A stretch of DNA of 15,742 nucleotides, from positions 1-15,742 of the forward strand of contig JAFNAU010000048.1 of assembly GCA_017860335.1 (NCBI GenBank). Direction: 5' to 3'. This document shows positions 5,914-13,171 of the stretch, in pieces. A program made the position numbers and the translations under genes. Within the stretch, counting starts at the first letter, position 1. Every line of letters begins with the position of its first letter. Under the pieces are notes generated by a model. The model was not told the origin of the DNA. It made no database searches and worked only from the letters and a program-made list of their open reading frames with translations. The DNA comes from Bacteroidota bacterium. GTDB lineage: Bacteria; Bacteroidota; Bacteroidia; Bacteroidales; Paludibacteraceae.

Positions 5914-6604
5914 ATGGCTGTACGTAAATTAAAACCCTCAACACCGGGGCAAAGACACAAGATTATTGGTACATTTGACACAATTACTGCAAGTGCACCA
6001 GAAAAATCACGTGAAAACAATTGAATACGATCCGAATCGTTCGGCCCGTATAGCCTTGTTGTTCTACGCTGATGGCGAAAAACGTTACATTCTTGCACCA
6101 AACGGATTGCAAGTGGGTCAAGTAATTCTATCGGGAGCTGATGCAGCTCCTGAAGTTGGCAATACATTATTGCTGCAAAACATTCCGCTAGGAACAGTAG
6201 TTCATAATATCGAACTTCGTCCGGGACAAGGAGCTTCTATGGCTCGTTCGGCAGGAACATTCGCACAGTTGACTTCGAGAGAAGACAAATATGTTATTGT
6301 TAAATTACCTTCCGGTGAAATTCGCAAAGTACTTGGTACTTGTAAAGCTACTATCGGAAGCGTTGGAAACTCAGACCACGCATTGGAAAGATCAGGAAAA
6401 GCAGGTCGTTCACGTTGGCTTGGACGTCGTCCACGCGTGAGAGGTGTTGCAATGAACCCGGTTGACCACCCCATGGGAGGTGGCGAAGGCCGTGCTTCAG
6501 GTGGACACCCACGTTCACGTAAAGGCTTGTTAGCTAAAGGATACAAAACACGTCATCCTAAAAAGCAATCGAGCCAATATATTATTGAAAGAAAGAAAAA
6601 ATAA
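5914..6604 (+). pseudogene. rplB: 50S ribosomal protein L2, disrupted by an internal deletion with frameshift
   Basis: L2 is a core 50S protein needed for subunit joining and peptidyl-transferase activity. The ATG at 5914 gives MAVRKLKPSTPGQRHKIIGT and continues as L2 to EKS at 6001-6009, then ends at a TGA (6022-6024) after 36 residues. L2 homology resumes in another frame at 6011 with VKTIEYDPNRSARIALL and runs to the TAA at 6602-6604, including AMNPVDHPMGGGEGRASGG with the conserved His near the catalytic centre. The two parts sum to 229 residues against about 274 expected. Some 45 residues of the N-terminal RNA-binding region, normally a Gly-rich and Lys-rich stretch, are missing, or about 134 nt. 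One stray base at 6010 joins the parts. The rest of the gene is well conserved, which argues against long-term decay. Confidence 0.88.
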
Positions 6605-6626
6605 TCAGAAAAATTAAGTAAATAAT

Positions 6627-6893
6627 ATGAGCCGTTCGTTAAAAAAAGGACCATTCATCAACATTAAGTTGGAGAAAAAAGTGCTGGATATGAATGAAAG
6701 CGGTAAGAAAACCGTCGTTAAGACATGGTCACGCGCTACAATGATATCACCTGATTTTGTAGGTCATACAATTGCAGTTCACAATGGAAACAAATTTATC
6801 CCCGTATATATTACCGAAAATATGGTAGGGCACAAGTTGGGCGAATTCTCACCCACACGTATCTTCCGCGGTCACGGTGGTAAGAAGAAATAA
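6627..6893 (+). CDS. rpsS: 30S ribosomal protein S19
   Basis: S19 forms a complex with S13 in the 30S head and contacts the A-site finger of the 50S subunit. The 88-residue product begins MSRSLKKGPFI and has the conserved WSRATMISPDFVGHTIAVHN (about 34-53) and VGHKLGEFSPTRIFRGHGGK (about 67-86). It is full length. It lies 22 nt after rplB, with an A-rich leader. Confidence 0.97.
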   Translation: MSRSLKKGPFINIKLEKKVLDMNESGKKTVVKTWSRATMISPDFVGHTIAVHNGNKFIPVYITENMVGHKLGEFSPTRIFRGHGGKKK

Positions 6894-6939
6894 TCCATTG
6901 AATTAAACAAAGAAAAAAATAAAAAATTTCAGAATAACA

Positions 6940-7350
6940 ATGGGTGCAAGAAAAAAAATAACAGCCGATGCTAAAAAAGAAGCAAACAAGAGCCTTTACT
7001 TTGCCAAGCTCAACGGTGTTCCTACATCACCCCGCAAAATGCGCCTTGTGGCGGACATGATACGCGGAATGGAAGTGAACCGTGCTTTAGGCGTATTAAA
7101 GTTCTCAACAAAAGAAGCTTCTATTAGAATGGAAAAACTGCTGAAATCTGCAATTGCCAACTGGGAAACTAAAACAGAGCAAAAAGCAGAAAATGCAAAT
7201 TTATATGTAAGTGCAGTATATGTTGACTCAGCTACACAGCTGAAACGTTTGCGTACCGCTCCGCAAGGACGTGGTTATCGTATCCGTAAACGTTCAAATC
7301 ACGTAACACTGTTCGTGGATACCAAAATTACTAACGATAACCAAAACTAA
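6940..7350 (+). CDS. rplV: 50S ribosomal protein L22
   Basis: L22 binds all six domains of 23S rRNA and its long beta-hairpin lines the exit tunnel near the macrolide site. The 136-residue protein has a basic N-terminus, then the family region SPRKMRLVADMIRGMEVNRA (about 30-49), and the hairpin and tail LKRLRTAPQGRGYRIRKRSN (about 104-123). No deletion in the tunnel hairpin of the macrolide-resistance type is apparent. The 46-nt leader is A-rich. The neighbouring rpsC starts 5 nt after its stop. Confidence 0.96.
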   Translation: MGARKKITADAKKEANKSLYFAKLNGVPTSPRKMRLVADMIRGMEVNRALGVLKFSTKEASIRMEKLLKSAIANWETKTEQKAENANLYVSAVYVDSATQLKRLRTAPQGRGYRIRKRSNHVTLFVDTKITNDNQN

Positions 7351-7355
7351 GCACG

Positions 7356-8099
7356 ATGGGACAGAAAACAAATCCGATAAGTAATCGTTTAGGAATCATC
7401 CGAGGATGGGATTCTAACTGGTATGGAGGCGACAACTACGGAGACTCTATACTTGAAGACAGCAAAATCAGAAAATATCTTAATGCCCGTCTTGCTAAAG
7501 CCAGCGTATCGCGCATAGTTATCGAACGTACACTTAAACTTGTAACAATTACTGTTTGCACAGCTCGCCCCGGTATCATTATCGGTAAAGGAGGTCAGGA
7601 AGTTGACAAGTTGAAAGAAGAATTGAAAAAAATTACCGATAAGGAAGTTCAGATCAATATTTTCGAAGTAAAACGTCCGGAAATGGATGCCGTAATCGTG
7701 GGTAACAATGTTGCCCGTCAGGTAGAAGGTAAAATCGCTTACCGCCGTGCAGTGAAAATGGCTATCGCTTCGACCATGCGGTTGGGAGCAGAAGGTATAA
7801 AAATTCAGGTATCAGGTCGTTTGAACGGTGCCGAGATGGCACGTTCGGAAATGTATAAAGAAGGAAGAACTCCTCTTCATACCTTTAGAGCAGATATTGA
7901 TTATGCGCATGCTGAAGCATTGACTAAAGTAGGTATAATTGGTATTAAAGTCTGGATTTGCCGCGGAGAAGTTTACGGTAAGAAAGATCTGGCTCCTAAC
8001 TTTACCTCATCGAAAGATGCTGGACGTGGCGGAGACCGTCATCATGGCGACCGTCCGAATGATCGCGGAGGAAAAGGATTTAAAAAAAGAAAGAAATAA
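7356..8099 (+). CDS. rpsC: 30S ribosomal protein S3
   Basis: S3 lies at the mRNA entry channel, where with S4 and S5 it contributes mRNA-unwinding activity. The 247-residue protein begins MGQKTNPISNRLGIIRGWDS. Its KH-type RNA-binding domain carries the GxxG loop GKGG at 77-80, and the C-terminal S3 domain includes the QVSGRLNGAEMARSE region. The C-terminal tail of about 30 residues is rich in Gly, Arg, Asp and Lys and probably disordered, an extension of the sort seen in other Bacteroidota S3 proteins. rplP follows after 26 nt. Confidence 0.97.
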   Translation: MGQKTNPISNRLGIIRGWDSNWYGGDNYGDSILEDSKIRKYLNARLAKASVSRIVIERTLKLVTITVCTARPGIIIGKGGQEVDKLKEELKKITDKEVQINIFEVKRPEMDAVIVGNNVARQVEGKIAYRRAVKMAIASTMRLGAEGIKIQVSGRLNGAEMARSEMYKEGRTPLHTFRADIDYAHAEALTKVGIIGIKVWICRGEVYGKKDLAPNFTSSKDAGRGGDRHHGDRPNDRGGKGFKKRKK

Positions 8100-8125
8100 C
8101 TGTAATTTATTGAATTGAGGAAATT

Positions 8126-8557
8126 ATGTTACAACCTAAAAAAACAAAATACAGGAGACAACAGGACGGGCGCTATAAGGGTAATGCACAGCGCGGAAAT
8201 CAGTTAGCTTTCGGTTCTTTCGGAATTAAAACCATGGAGGCAAAATGGTTAACAGGTCGTCAGCTTGAAGCTGCACGTATAGCAGTTACCCGTTATATGC
8301 AACGTGAAGGACAAATTTGGATCCGCGTTTTCCCCGATAAAGCAATCACACGTAAACCAGCTGACACACGTCAGGGTAAAGGTAAAGGAAATCCGGAAGG
8401 ATTCGTTGCGCCTGTAACTCCAGGTCGCATACTGTTCGAAGTGGAAGGAGTTCCTTTTGAAGTAGCAAAGGAAGCTTTACGTCTTGCAGCTCAAAAACTG
8501 CCTGTTATCACAAAATTCGTGGTAAGACGTGACTATGACACAACATCTAAAGCATAA
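8126..8557 (+). CDS. rplP: 50S ribosomal protein L16
   Basis: L16 organises the A-site region of the 50S subunit and contacts the tRNA elbow. The 143-residue product begins MLQPKKTKYRRQQDGRYKG. It has the usual central block RQLEAARIAVTRYMQREGQI (about 45-64) and the loop RQGKGKGNPEGFVAPVTPGR (about 88-107) that approaches the peptidyl-transferase centre. It is complete, follows rpsC by 26 nt and precedes rpmC by 5 nt. Confidence 0.97.
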   Translation: MLQPKKTKYRRQQDGRYKGNAQRGNQLAFGSFGIKTMEAKWLTGRQLEAARIAVTRYMQREGQIWIRVFPDKAITRKPADTRQGKGKGNPEGFVAPVTPGRILFEVEGVPFEVAKEALRLAAQKLPVITKFVVRRDYDTTSKA

Positions 8558-8562
8558 GGAAA

Positions 8563-8760
8563 ATGAAAACAAGAGAAATAAAAGAACTAACTGACAAAGA
8601 AATTCAAGAACGTCTGGATACTGAAAATAACAATCTGGCACGTCTGAAAATGAACCATGCCATTTCTCCTCTTGATAATCCTTTGCAAATCAAAGACGTA
8701 CGTCGTACTATTGCCCGTTTTGCAACTGAATTACGTCAGAGAGAAATAAATAAAAAATAA
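8563..8760 (+). CDS. rpmC: 50S ribosomal protein L29
   Basis: L29 is a small helical protein beside L23 at the tunnel exit. The 65-residue protein starts MKTREIKELTDKEIQERL and forms two predicted helices, with the family signature around PLQIKDVRRTIARFATELRQ (about 41-60). Length is normal and an AAGGA-like site precedes the start. It sits in the standard rplP-rpmC-rpsQ order. Confidence 0.95.
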   Translation: MKTREIKELTDKEIQERLDTENNNLARLKMNHAISPLDNPLQIKDVRRTIARFATELRQREINKK

Positions 8761-8771
8761 TTTAGATTCTG

Positions 8772-9029
8772 ATGGAAACAAGAAATTTAAGAAAAGTAAG
8801 AACTGGTGTGGTTTCCAGCAATAAAATGGATAAAACCATCACAGTAGCTGTAAAGTGGAAAGAAAAACACCCGATTTACGGCAAATTCGTGAATAAAACG
8901 AAAAAATATCATGCTCACGACGAAAAGAACGAATGCAACATTGGTGACACTGTAAGCATCATGGAAACTCGTCCGTTGAGTAAGATGAAAAGATGGAGAC
9001 TAAACGAAATAATCGAAAGAGCTAAGTAA
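8772..9029 (+). CDS. rpsQ: 30S ribosomal protein S17
   Basis: S17 is a primary 16S rRNA-binding protein with an OB-fold that helps form the 30S body. The 85-residue product begins METRNLRKVRTGVVSSNKMD and has the signature region KTITVAVKWKEKHPIYGKF (about 21-39), followed by GDTVSIMETRPLSKMKRWRL (about 58-77). It is complete. By E. coli convention it is the last gene of the S10 block, and rplN begins 5 nt later, so no transcriptional break is visible here. Confidence 0.96.
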   Translation: METRNLRKVRTGVVSSNKMDKTITVAVKWKEKHPIYGKFVNKTKKYHAHDEKNECNIGDTVSIMETRPLSKMKRWRLNEIIERAK

Positions 9030-9034
9030 GAATT

Positions 9035-9400
9035 ATGATACAACAAGAATCAAGACTCACAGTAGCCGATAACAGTGGTGCAAAAGAAGCACTCTGTATT
9101 CGAGTGTTAGGTGGTACAGGAAAACGTTACGCATCACTTGGCGATATTATCGTAGTTGCAGTTAAAAATGTAATACCTTCGGGAGAAATAAAAAAAGGCA
9201 CAGTATCAAAAGCTGTGATCGTACGCGTTAAAAAAGAAGTACGCCGCCCCGATGGCTCTTACATTCGTTTCGATGATAACGCCTGCGTGTTGTTGAACAA
9301 TGCAGGTGAAATTCGTGGAAGCCGTATATTTGGTCCGGTAGCCCGTGAATTACGTGCAACCAATATGAAAATTATATCACTTGCACCAGAGGTGCTTTAA
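9035..9400 (+). CDS. rplN: 50S ribosomal protein L14
   Basis: L14 lies at the subunit interface and forms an intersubunit bridge with 16S rRNA; with L19 it also forms the docking site for the silencing factor RsfS. The 121-residue protein begins MIQQESRLTVADNSGAKEAL and contains the long conserved region GDIIVVAVKNVIPSGEIKKG (about 37-56), then VVR-type basic segments and the end NMKIISLAPEVL. It is complete and opens the spc block, 5 nt after rpsQ. Confidence 0.97.
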   Translation: MIQQESRLTVADNSGAKEALCIRVLGGTGKRYASLGDIIVVAVKNVIPSGEIKKGTVSKAVIVRVKKEVRRPDGSYIRFDDNACVLLNNAGEIRGSRIFGPVARELRATNMKIISLAPEVL

Positions 9401-9419
9401 TCAATGAAATAATAAAGTG

Positions 9420-9731
9420 ATGAGTAAATTACACATAAAAAAGGGAGATACAGTATACGTAAATGCCGGTGAAGACAAAGGTAAGTCCGGACGTGTACTC
9501 GAAGTTCTTGTGAAAGAACAACGCGCTATCGTAGAAGGTATCAACTTGGTATCAAAACATACCAAACCCAACGCGAAAGCTCCTCAGGGAGGCATAGTGA
9601 AAAAAGAAGCTGCTATTCATATTTCAAATTTAAACCCGACAGAAAAGGGAAAACCCGTACGTGTTGGACGCAAATTGAATGCAGATGGCAAACTGGTACG
9701 TATTTCTAAAAAATCAGGAGAGGAAATTTAA
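9420..9731 (+). CDS. rplX: 50S ribosomal protein L24
   Basis: L24 is an assembly initiator of the 50S subunit and lies near the tunnel exit. From the ATG at 9420 it has 103 residues, starting MSKLHIKKGDTVYVNAGEDK. The KOW motif occupies roughly residues 6-33, and the later NLVSKHTKPNAKAPQGGIVK block (about 42-61) is typical of L24. A GTG directly before the ATG would add one residue and is not preferred. rplE follows after 2 nt. Confidence 0.95.
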   Translation: MSKLHIKKGDTVYVNAGEDKGKSGRVLEVLVKEQRAIVEGINLVSKHTKPNAKAPQGGIVKKEAAIHISNLNPTEKGKPVRVGRKLNADGKLVRISKKSGEEI

Positions 9732-9733
9732 GT

Positions 9734-10279
9734 ATGAACACAGCAAGTTTAAGACAAGACTATAAAGAACGTATCGTTCCTATCTTAATGAAGGAATTTG
9801 GATATTCTTCTGTAATGCAAGCGCCCAAACTGGAAAAAATCGTTTTGAATCAAGGCTTGGGTATGGCTGTTGCTGATAAAAAAATCATCGAAGTAGCATT
9901 GAATGAAATGACTACTATCACTGGTCAGAAAGCAGTTTCAACCATTTCGAAGAAAGATATTTCGAATTTCAAATTGCGTAAAAAAATGCCAATCGGTGTT
10001 CGGGTTACATTGCGTGGAAACAATATGTACGAATTTCTGGAAAGACTGGTTCGTGTGGCTTTACCTCGTATCCGTGACTTTAAGGGAATTGAAAACAAAC
10101 TCGATGGACGTGGAAATTACACGCTGGGTATCACCGAGCAAATTATTTTCCCCGAAATCAACATTGACAGCATCTCTCGTTTGCTGGGTATGAATATTAC
10201 ATTCGTAACTACTGCCAATACCGATGAAGAAGGTTATGCTTTGTTGAAGGAATTTGGATTACCATTTAAGAAAAACTAA
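9734..10279 (+). CDS. rplE: 50S ribosomal protein L5
   Basis: L5 binds 5S rRNA, belongs to the central protuberance and contacts P-site tRNA and S13. The 181-residue protein has the family blocks KLEKIVLNQGLGMAVADKKI (about 33-52), FKLRKKMPIGVRVTLRGNNM (about 79-98) and the C-terminal EQIIFPEINIDSISRLLGMN (about 136-155). It is complete. In E. coli, S8 binds the mRNA near the rplE start to repress the spc operon. Here the gap before rplE is only 2 nt and no corresponding hairpin was noticed, so control by S8, if present, may act elsewhere, for example before rpsH. Confidence 0.97.
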   Translation: MNTASLRQDYKERIVPILMKEFGYSSVMQAPKLEKIVLNQGLGMAVADKKIIEVALNEMTTITGQKAVSTISKKDISNFKLRKKMPIGVRVTLRGNNMYEFLERLVRVALPRIRDFKGIENKLDGRGNYTLGITEQIIFPEINIDSISRLLGMNITFVTTANTDEEGYALLKEFGLPFKKN

Positions 10280-10294
10280 TATTAAGGAAATACA

Positions 10295-10564
10295 ATGGCA
10301 AAAGAATCAATGAAAGCCCGTGAGGTGAAAAGAGCCAAACTGATTGCTAAATATGCAGACAAGCGTACGAAATTTATCGAAGAAGGCAACTATGATTTGT
10401 TGCAGACACTTCCAAGAAATTCATCGCCAATCCGTTATCACAATCGTTGTAAACTCACTGGCCGTCCCAAAGGATATATGCGTCAATTTGGTATTTCGCG
10501 TATTCAATTCCGCGAAATGGCATCCAAGGGCTTAATCCCAGGAGTAAGAAAAGCAAGCTGGTAA
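10295..10564 (+). CDS. rpsN: 30S ribosomal protein S14, zinc-independent type
   Basis: S14 is a late-assembling protein of the 30S head near the A site. The 89-residue protein begins MAKESMKAREVKRAKLIAKY and ends GISRIQFREMASKGLIPGVRKASW-like, as in the long, zinc-free S14 form. Only one Cys is present (in HNRCKLTGRPKGYMRQFG), so the CxxC pairs of the short zinc-binding form are absent. This suits Bacteroidota. It lies 15 nt after rplE and is followed by the longest gap of the spc block (70 nt). Confidence 0.96.
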   Translation: MAKESMKAREVKRAKLIAKYADKRTKFIEEGNYDLLQTLPRNSSPIRYHNRCKLTGRPKGYMRQFGISRIQFREMASKGLIPGVRKASW

Positions 10565-10597
10565 TCAGCTACACATGCAAAGATTTATTAATTAAAT

Positions 10598-10620
10598 ATT
10601 GTCCCTGAGTAGGGATCAAT
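10598..10620 (+). promoter_or_regulatory. Hairpin in the rpsH leader, candidate S8 control element
   Basis: ATTGTCCCT (10598-10606) pairs with AGGGA (10611-10615) and CAAT (10617-10620), giving a 9-bp stem with one bulged T (10616) and the tetraloop GAGT. It ends 14 nt before the rpsH ATG, inside a 70-nt gap. The position suggests translational control of rpsH. S8 is the known autoregulator of the spc operon in E. coli, but I see no clear copy of the 16S helix-21 S8 site. Confidence 0.4.
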
Positions 10621-10634
10621 TTAAAAACAAAAAT

Positions 10635-11030
10635 ATGACAGATCCAATTGCAGATTATTTAACTCGATTGAGGAATGCTATTAAAGCTAACCACCGTGTA
10701 GTGGAAGTTCCTGCATCGAACTTAAAAAAAGAAATGACCCGGATATTGCACGAAAAAGGCTATATCTTAAACTACAAATTTGTAGAAGACGGGGCACAAG
10801 GCTCAATTAAAATCGCCTTGAAGTACGATCCGGTTAACAAAGTTAACTCGATCAAGAATTTAAAAAGAGTATCAACACCAGGTCTTCGTCAATACGTTGG
10901 GTATAAAGATATGCCGCGTGTATTGAACGGATTGGGTATTGCCATTCTTTCGACCTCCAAAGGAGTGATGACTAATAAAGAAGCTGTTGACCTGAAGGTT
11001 GGCGGTGAAGTATTGTGTTATGTTTATTAA
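10635..11030 (+). CDS. rpsH: 30S ribosomal protein S8
   Basis: S8 is a primary 16S rRNA-binding protein central to 30S assembly and the translational repressor of the spc operon in E. coli. From the ATG at 10635 it has 131 residues, starting MTDPIADYLTRLRNAIKANH, the standard N-terminus. The C-terminal domain shows LKRVSTPGLRQYVGYKDMPR (about 77-96) and GLGIAILSTSKGVMTNKEA (about 100-118), the latter carrying the conserved RNA-binding STSKG motif. An in-frame TTG at 10599 would add 12 unrelated residues and lies inside the leader hairpin, so it was rejected. Confidence 0.96.
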   Translation: MTDPIADYLTRLRNAIKANHRVVEVPASNLKKEMTRILHEKGYILNYKFVEDGAQGSIKIALKYDPVNKVNSIKNLKRVSTPGLRQYVGYKDMPRVLNGLGIAILSTSKGVMTNKEAVDLKVGGEVLCYVY

Positions 11031-11035
11031 TGAAT

Positions 11036-11049
11036 AGGAGGAAAAAAGA
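11036..11049 (+). promoter_or_regulatory. Strong Shine-Dalgarno site of rplF
   Basis: AGGAGG at 11036-11041 is followed by an 8-nt A-rich spacer (AAAAAAGA) and the rplF ATG at 11050. With the rplW site, it is one of only two full AGGAGG motifs that I find before genes in this window. Confidence 0.75.
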
Positions 11050-11601
11050 ATGTCAAGAATAGGAAAATTGCCCATTACAGTTCCTGCGGGAGTTACCGTT
11101 ACTGTAAAAGACCAGGAAATTACTGTTAAAGGTCCGAAAGGAGAATTAACTCAAACAGTAAACCCAGCCATCAGCGTAGAAGTTGAAGGTAATGAATGTA
11201 AAGTTTCACGTGTAAATGACGAAAAACAAAATCGTGCTTACCATGGTTTGTATCGTTCATTAATCCAGAACATGGTAGTAGGTGTATCTGAAGGTTACAA
11301 AAAAACACTGGAATTGGTTGGTGTAGGATATCGTGCATCCAACCAGGGACAAGTGCTGGAACTTTCATTAGGTTACACACACACTATTTATTTAGTATTA
11401 CCTTTAGAAGTAAAGGTTGAAACGAAAAGCGAACGTAACCAAAATCCAATTATCATGCTCGAAAGTAATGATAAACAATTACTTGGTCAGGTTTGTGCGA
11501 AAATTCGTTCCTTCCGCATGCCGGAACCTTATAAAGGTAAAGGTGTTAAATTCCAGGGTGAATATATTCGTCGTAAAGCTGGTAAATCAGCTGGTAAATA
11601 A
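11050..11601 (+). CDS. rplF: 50S ribosomal protein L6
   Basis: L6 sits at the base of the L7/L12 stalk near the sarcin-ricin loop and the factor-binding site. The 183-residue protein begins MSRIGKLPITVPAGVTVTVK. It has the two repeated L6 domains: the first with VKGPKGELTQTVNPAISVEV (about 28-47), the second with the C-terminal RSFRMPEPYKGKGVKFQGEY (about 153-172), the most conserved L6 signature. It is complete, with a strong Shine-Dalgarno site. rplR follows after 21 nt. Confidence 0.97.
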   Translation: MSRIGKLPITVPAGVTVTVKDQEITVKGPKGELTQTVNPAISVEVEGNECKVSRVNDEKQNRAYHGLYRSLIQNMVVGVSEGYKKTLELVGVGYRASNQGQVLELSLGYTHTIYLVLPLEVKVETKSERNQNPIIMLESNDKQLLGQVCAKIRSFRMPEPYKGKGVKFQGEYIRRKAGKSAGK

Positions 11602-11622
11602 TCTACGTAAACTTGTGAAACA

Positions 11623-11967
11623 ATGAGTGAAAAATCAAATAGAAGAATCAGAATAAAAGCTCATATCCGTACAAAAATATCGGGTACAGCTGAAAAACCG
11701 CGTCTTACCGTATTTCGCAGTAATACTCAAATTTATGCTCAGATCATTGATGACGTAAAAGGAGTTACACTGGCTGCGGCTTCATCGCTTGGAAGCAAAG
11801 AAAAAATTACTAAAACAGAGCAGGCAGCAGTAGTTGGTAAACTTATTGCAAAAAACGCACTGGAAGCAGGAGTTAAAGAAGTGGTATTTGACCGTAATGG
11901 TTATTTATATCACGGACGTGTTAAACAATTAGCTGACGCGGCTCGCGAAGGTGGACTTAAATTTTAA
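11623..11967 (+). CDS. rplR: 50S ribosomal protein L18
   Basis: L18 binds 5S rRNA and joins it to the central protuberance with L5. The 114-residue product has a basic N-terminal arm (SNRRIRIKAHIRTKISGTAE), then PRLTVFRSNTQIYAQIIDD (about 25-43) and the end FDRNGYLYHGRVKQLADAAR (about 89-108), all L18 hallmarks. It is complete. rpsE starts 5 nt after its stop. Confidence 0.96.
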   Translation: MSEKSNRRIRIKAHIRTKISGTAEKPRLTVFRSNTQIYAQIIDDVKGVTLAAASSLGSKEKITKTEQAAVVGKLIAKNALEAGVKEVVFDRNGYLYHGRVKQLADAAREGGLKF

Positions 11968-11972
11968 GCACA

Positions 11973-12491
11973 ATGACAACAAAAATGAATAAAGTTAAAA
12001 CTACAAATGATTTAGAATTGAAAGACAGACTTGTAGCTGTAAACCGTGTAACAAAAGTTACAAAAGGGGGACGTGCATTCAGTTTTTCAGCTATCGTAGT
12101 GGTAGGTAATGAAGATGGTATTGTTGGTTGGGGTTTAGGAAAAGCCGGTGAAGTAACTGCTGCAATTGCAAAAGGAACTGAAGCAGCAAAAAAGAACCTC
12201 ATTAAAGTACCTGTTCTGAACGGAACTATTCCACACGAACAAATTGCGAAATTTGGAGGAGCAAGAGTTTATATCGAACCTGCAACTAACGGTACCGGAG
12301 TGAAAGCCGGTGGTGCTATGCGTGCTGTATTGGAAAGTGTAGGGATTACCGATGTACTTGCTAAGTCAAAAGGTTCATCAAATCCTCACAATCTTGTTAA
12401 AGCCACTATGCTTGCTTTATCAGAATTGCGTGATGCACATACAGTCGCTCAAAACAGAGGCGTATCGCTTAACACAGTGTTTAACGGATAA
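11973..12491 (+). CDS. rpsE: 30S ribosomal protein S5
   Basis: S5 affects decoding accuracy and, with S3 and S4, forms the mRNA entry tunnel. The 172-residue protein contains the double-stranded-RNA-binding-like N-terminal S5 domain, with LKDRLVAVNRVTKVTKGGRA (about 16-35) and GWGLGKAGEVTAAIAKG (about 52-68), then the C-terminal domain with GAMRAVLESVGITDVLAKSK. The ATG at 11973 gives the usual length. A second in-frame ATG at 11985 (Met5) is possible. rpmD follows after 13 nt. Confidence 0.97.
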   Translation: MTTKMNKVKTTNDLELKDRLVAVNRVTKVTKGGRAFSFSAIVVVGNEDGIVGWGLGKAGEVTAAIAKGTEAAKKNLIKVPVLNGTIPHEQIAKFGGARVYIEPATNGTGVKAGGAMRAVLESVGITDVLAKSKGSSNPHNLVKATMLALSELRDAHTVAQNRGVSLNTVFNG

Positions 12492-12504
12492 AATCAGAAT
12501 CATT

Positions 12505-12681
12505 ATGGCAACTATAAAAGTAAAACAAATTAGAAGCAGAATCAGATGCCCGAAAGATCAGAAAAGAACTTTAGATGCACTTGGTTTGAAGAAAATGAAT
12601 GCCGTAGTTGAGCATGAAGCTACTCCGCAAATTTTGGGAATGGTAGCGAAAATTCCTCACTTGGTTGAAGTAATTAAATAA
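12505..12681 (+). CDS. rpmD: 50S ribosomal protein L30
   Basis: L30 is a small 50S protein that binds 23S rRNA. From the ATG at 12505 it has 58 residues, MATIKVKQIRSRIRCPKDQK onward, with the family features RIRCPKDQKRTLDALGLKKM (about 12-31) and the C-terminal strand VEVIK. The frame is open for another 51 codons upstream, but that part overlaps rpsE out of frame and is a shadow. The gap to rplO is 39 nt and holds nothing notable. Confidence 0.95.
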   Translation: MATIKVKQIRSRIRCPKDQKRTLDALGLKKMNAVVEHEATPQILGMVAKIPHLVEVIK

Positions 12682-12720
12682 GTAATAATCGTCATTTAGA
12701 CTTAAAAATATTAAGATAAC

Positions 12721-13167
12721 ATGAATTTAAGCAATTTAACACCTGCATCTGGATCCGTAAAGACCCGTAAAAGAATTGGTCGTGGATCTGGTTCCGGTTT
12801 AGGCGGCACATCTACCAGAGGACACAAAGGGCAAAAATCACGCTCAGGGTATTCTCGTAAAATTGGTTTTGAAGGTGGACAAATGCCAATTCAAAGACGT
12901 TTACCAAAATTTGGTTTTAAAAATATTAACCGTGTAGAATACAAAGCAATTAATCTTGAAACTCTTCAGGTTATTGCAGACAGCAAAAACCTGACCAAAA
13001 TTGGATTACAGGATTTGCGCGAAGCAGGGTATATTTCAAAAACAGCTTTGGTTAAAGTACTTGGAAAAGGTAAATTAACTTCAAAATTAGAAGTAGAAGC
13101 AAACGCTTTCTCTAAATCAGCAGAAGATGCAATCGTTGCTGCTGGTGGTAATGCAGTTAAAATTTAA
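12721..13167 (+). CDS. rplO: 50S ribosomal protein L15
   Basis: L15 is a late-assembling 50S protein with a long unstructured N-terminal arm. The 148-residue product shows the Gly/Arg/Lys-rich arm KTRKRIGRGSGSGLGGTSTR (about 14-33) and GHKGQKSRSG, then the conserved FEGGQMPIQRRLPKFGFKN (about 50-68) and a C-terminal globular domain. It is complete. secY begins 4 nt after its stop, the usual arrangement in bacteria. Confidence 0.97.
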   Translation: MNLSNLTPASGSVKTRKRIGRGSGSGLGGTSTRGHKGQKSRSGYSRKIGFEGGQMPIQRRLPKFGFKNINRVEYKAINLETLQVIADSKNLTKIGLQDLREAGYISKTALVKVLGKGKLTSKLEVEANAFSKSAEDAIVAAGGNAVKI

Positions 13168-13171
13168 GCGC

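Noticed and set aside
4464..6024. Programmed frameshifting, ribosomal bypassing or an intron as an explanation for the rplC and rplB breaks
   Set aside because: These mechanisms skip or shift over existing bases. Here conserved coding sequence is missing, so no decoding event could restore the full proteins.
5966..6604. A separate 212-residue protein starting at TTG 5966
   Set aside because: The first residues are rplB sequence read out of frame; the conserved part begins at 6011 and belongs to the broken rplB.
12352..12504. 51-codon extension upstream of rpmD
   Set aside because: It overlaps rpsE in another frame and is unrelated to L30; the ATG at 12505 gives the normal 58-residue protein.
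13127..13171. 15-codon extension of secY overlapping rplO
   Set aside because: The ATG at 13172 matches the usual SecY start and gives the standard 4-nt spacing.
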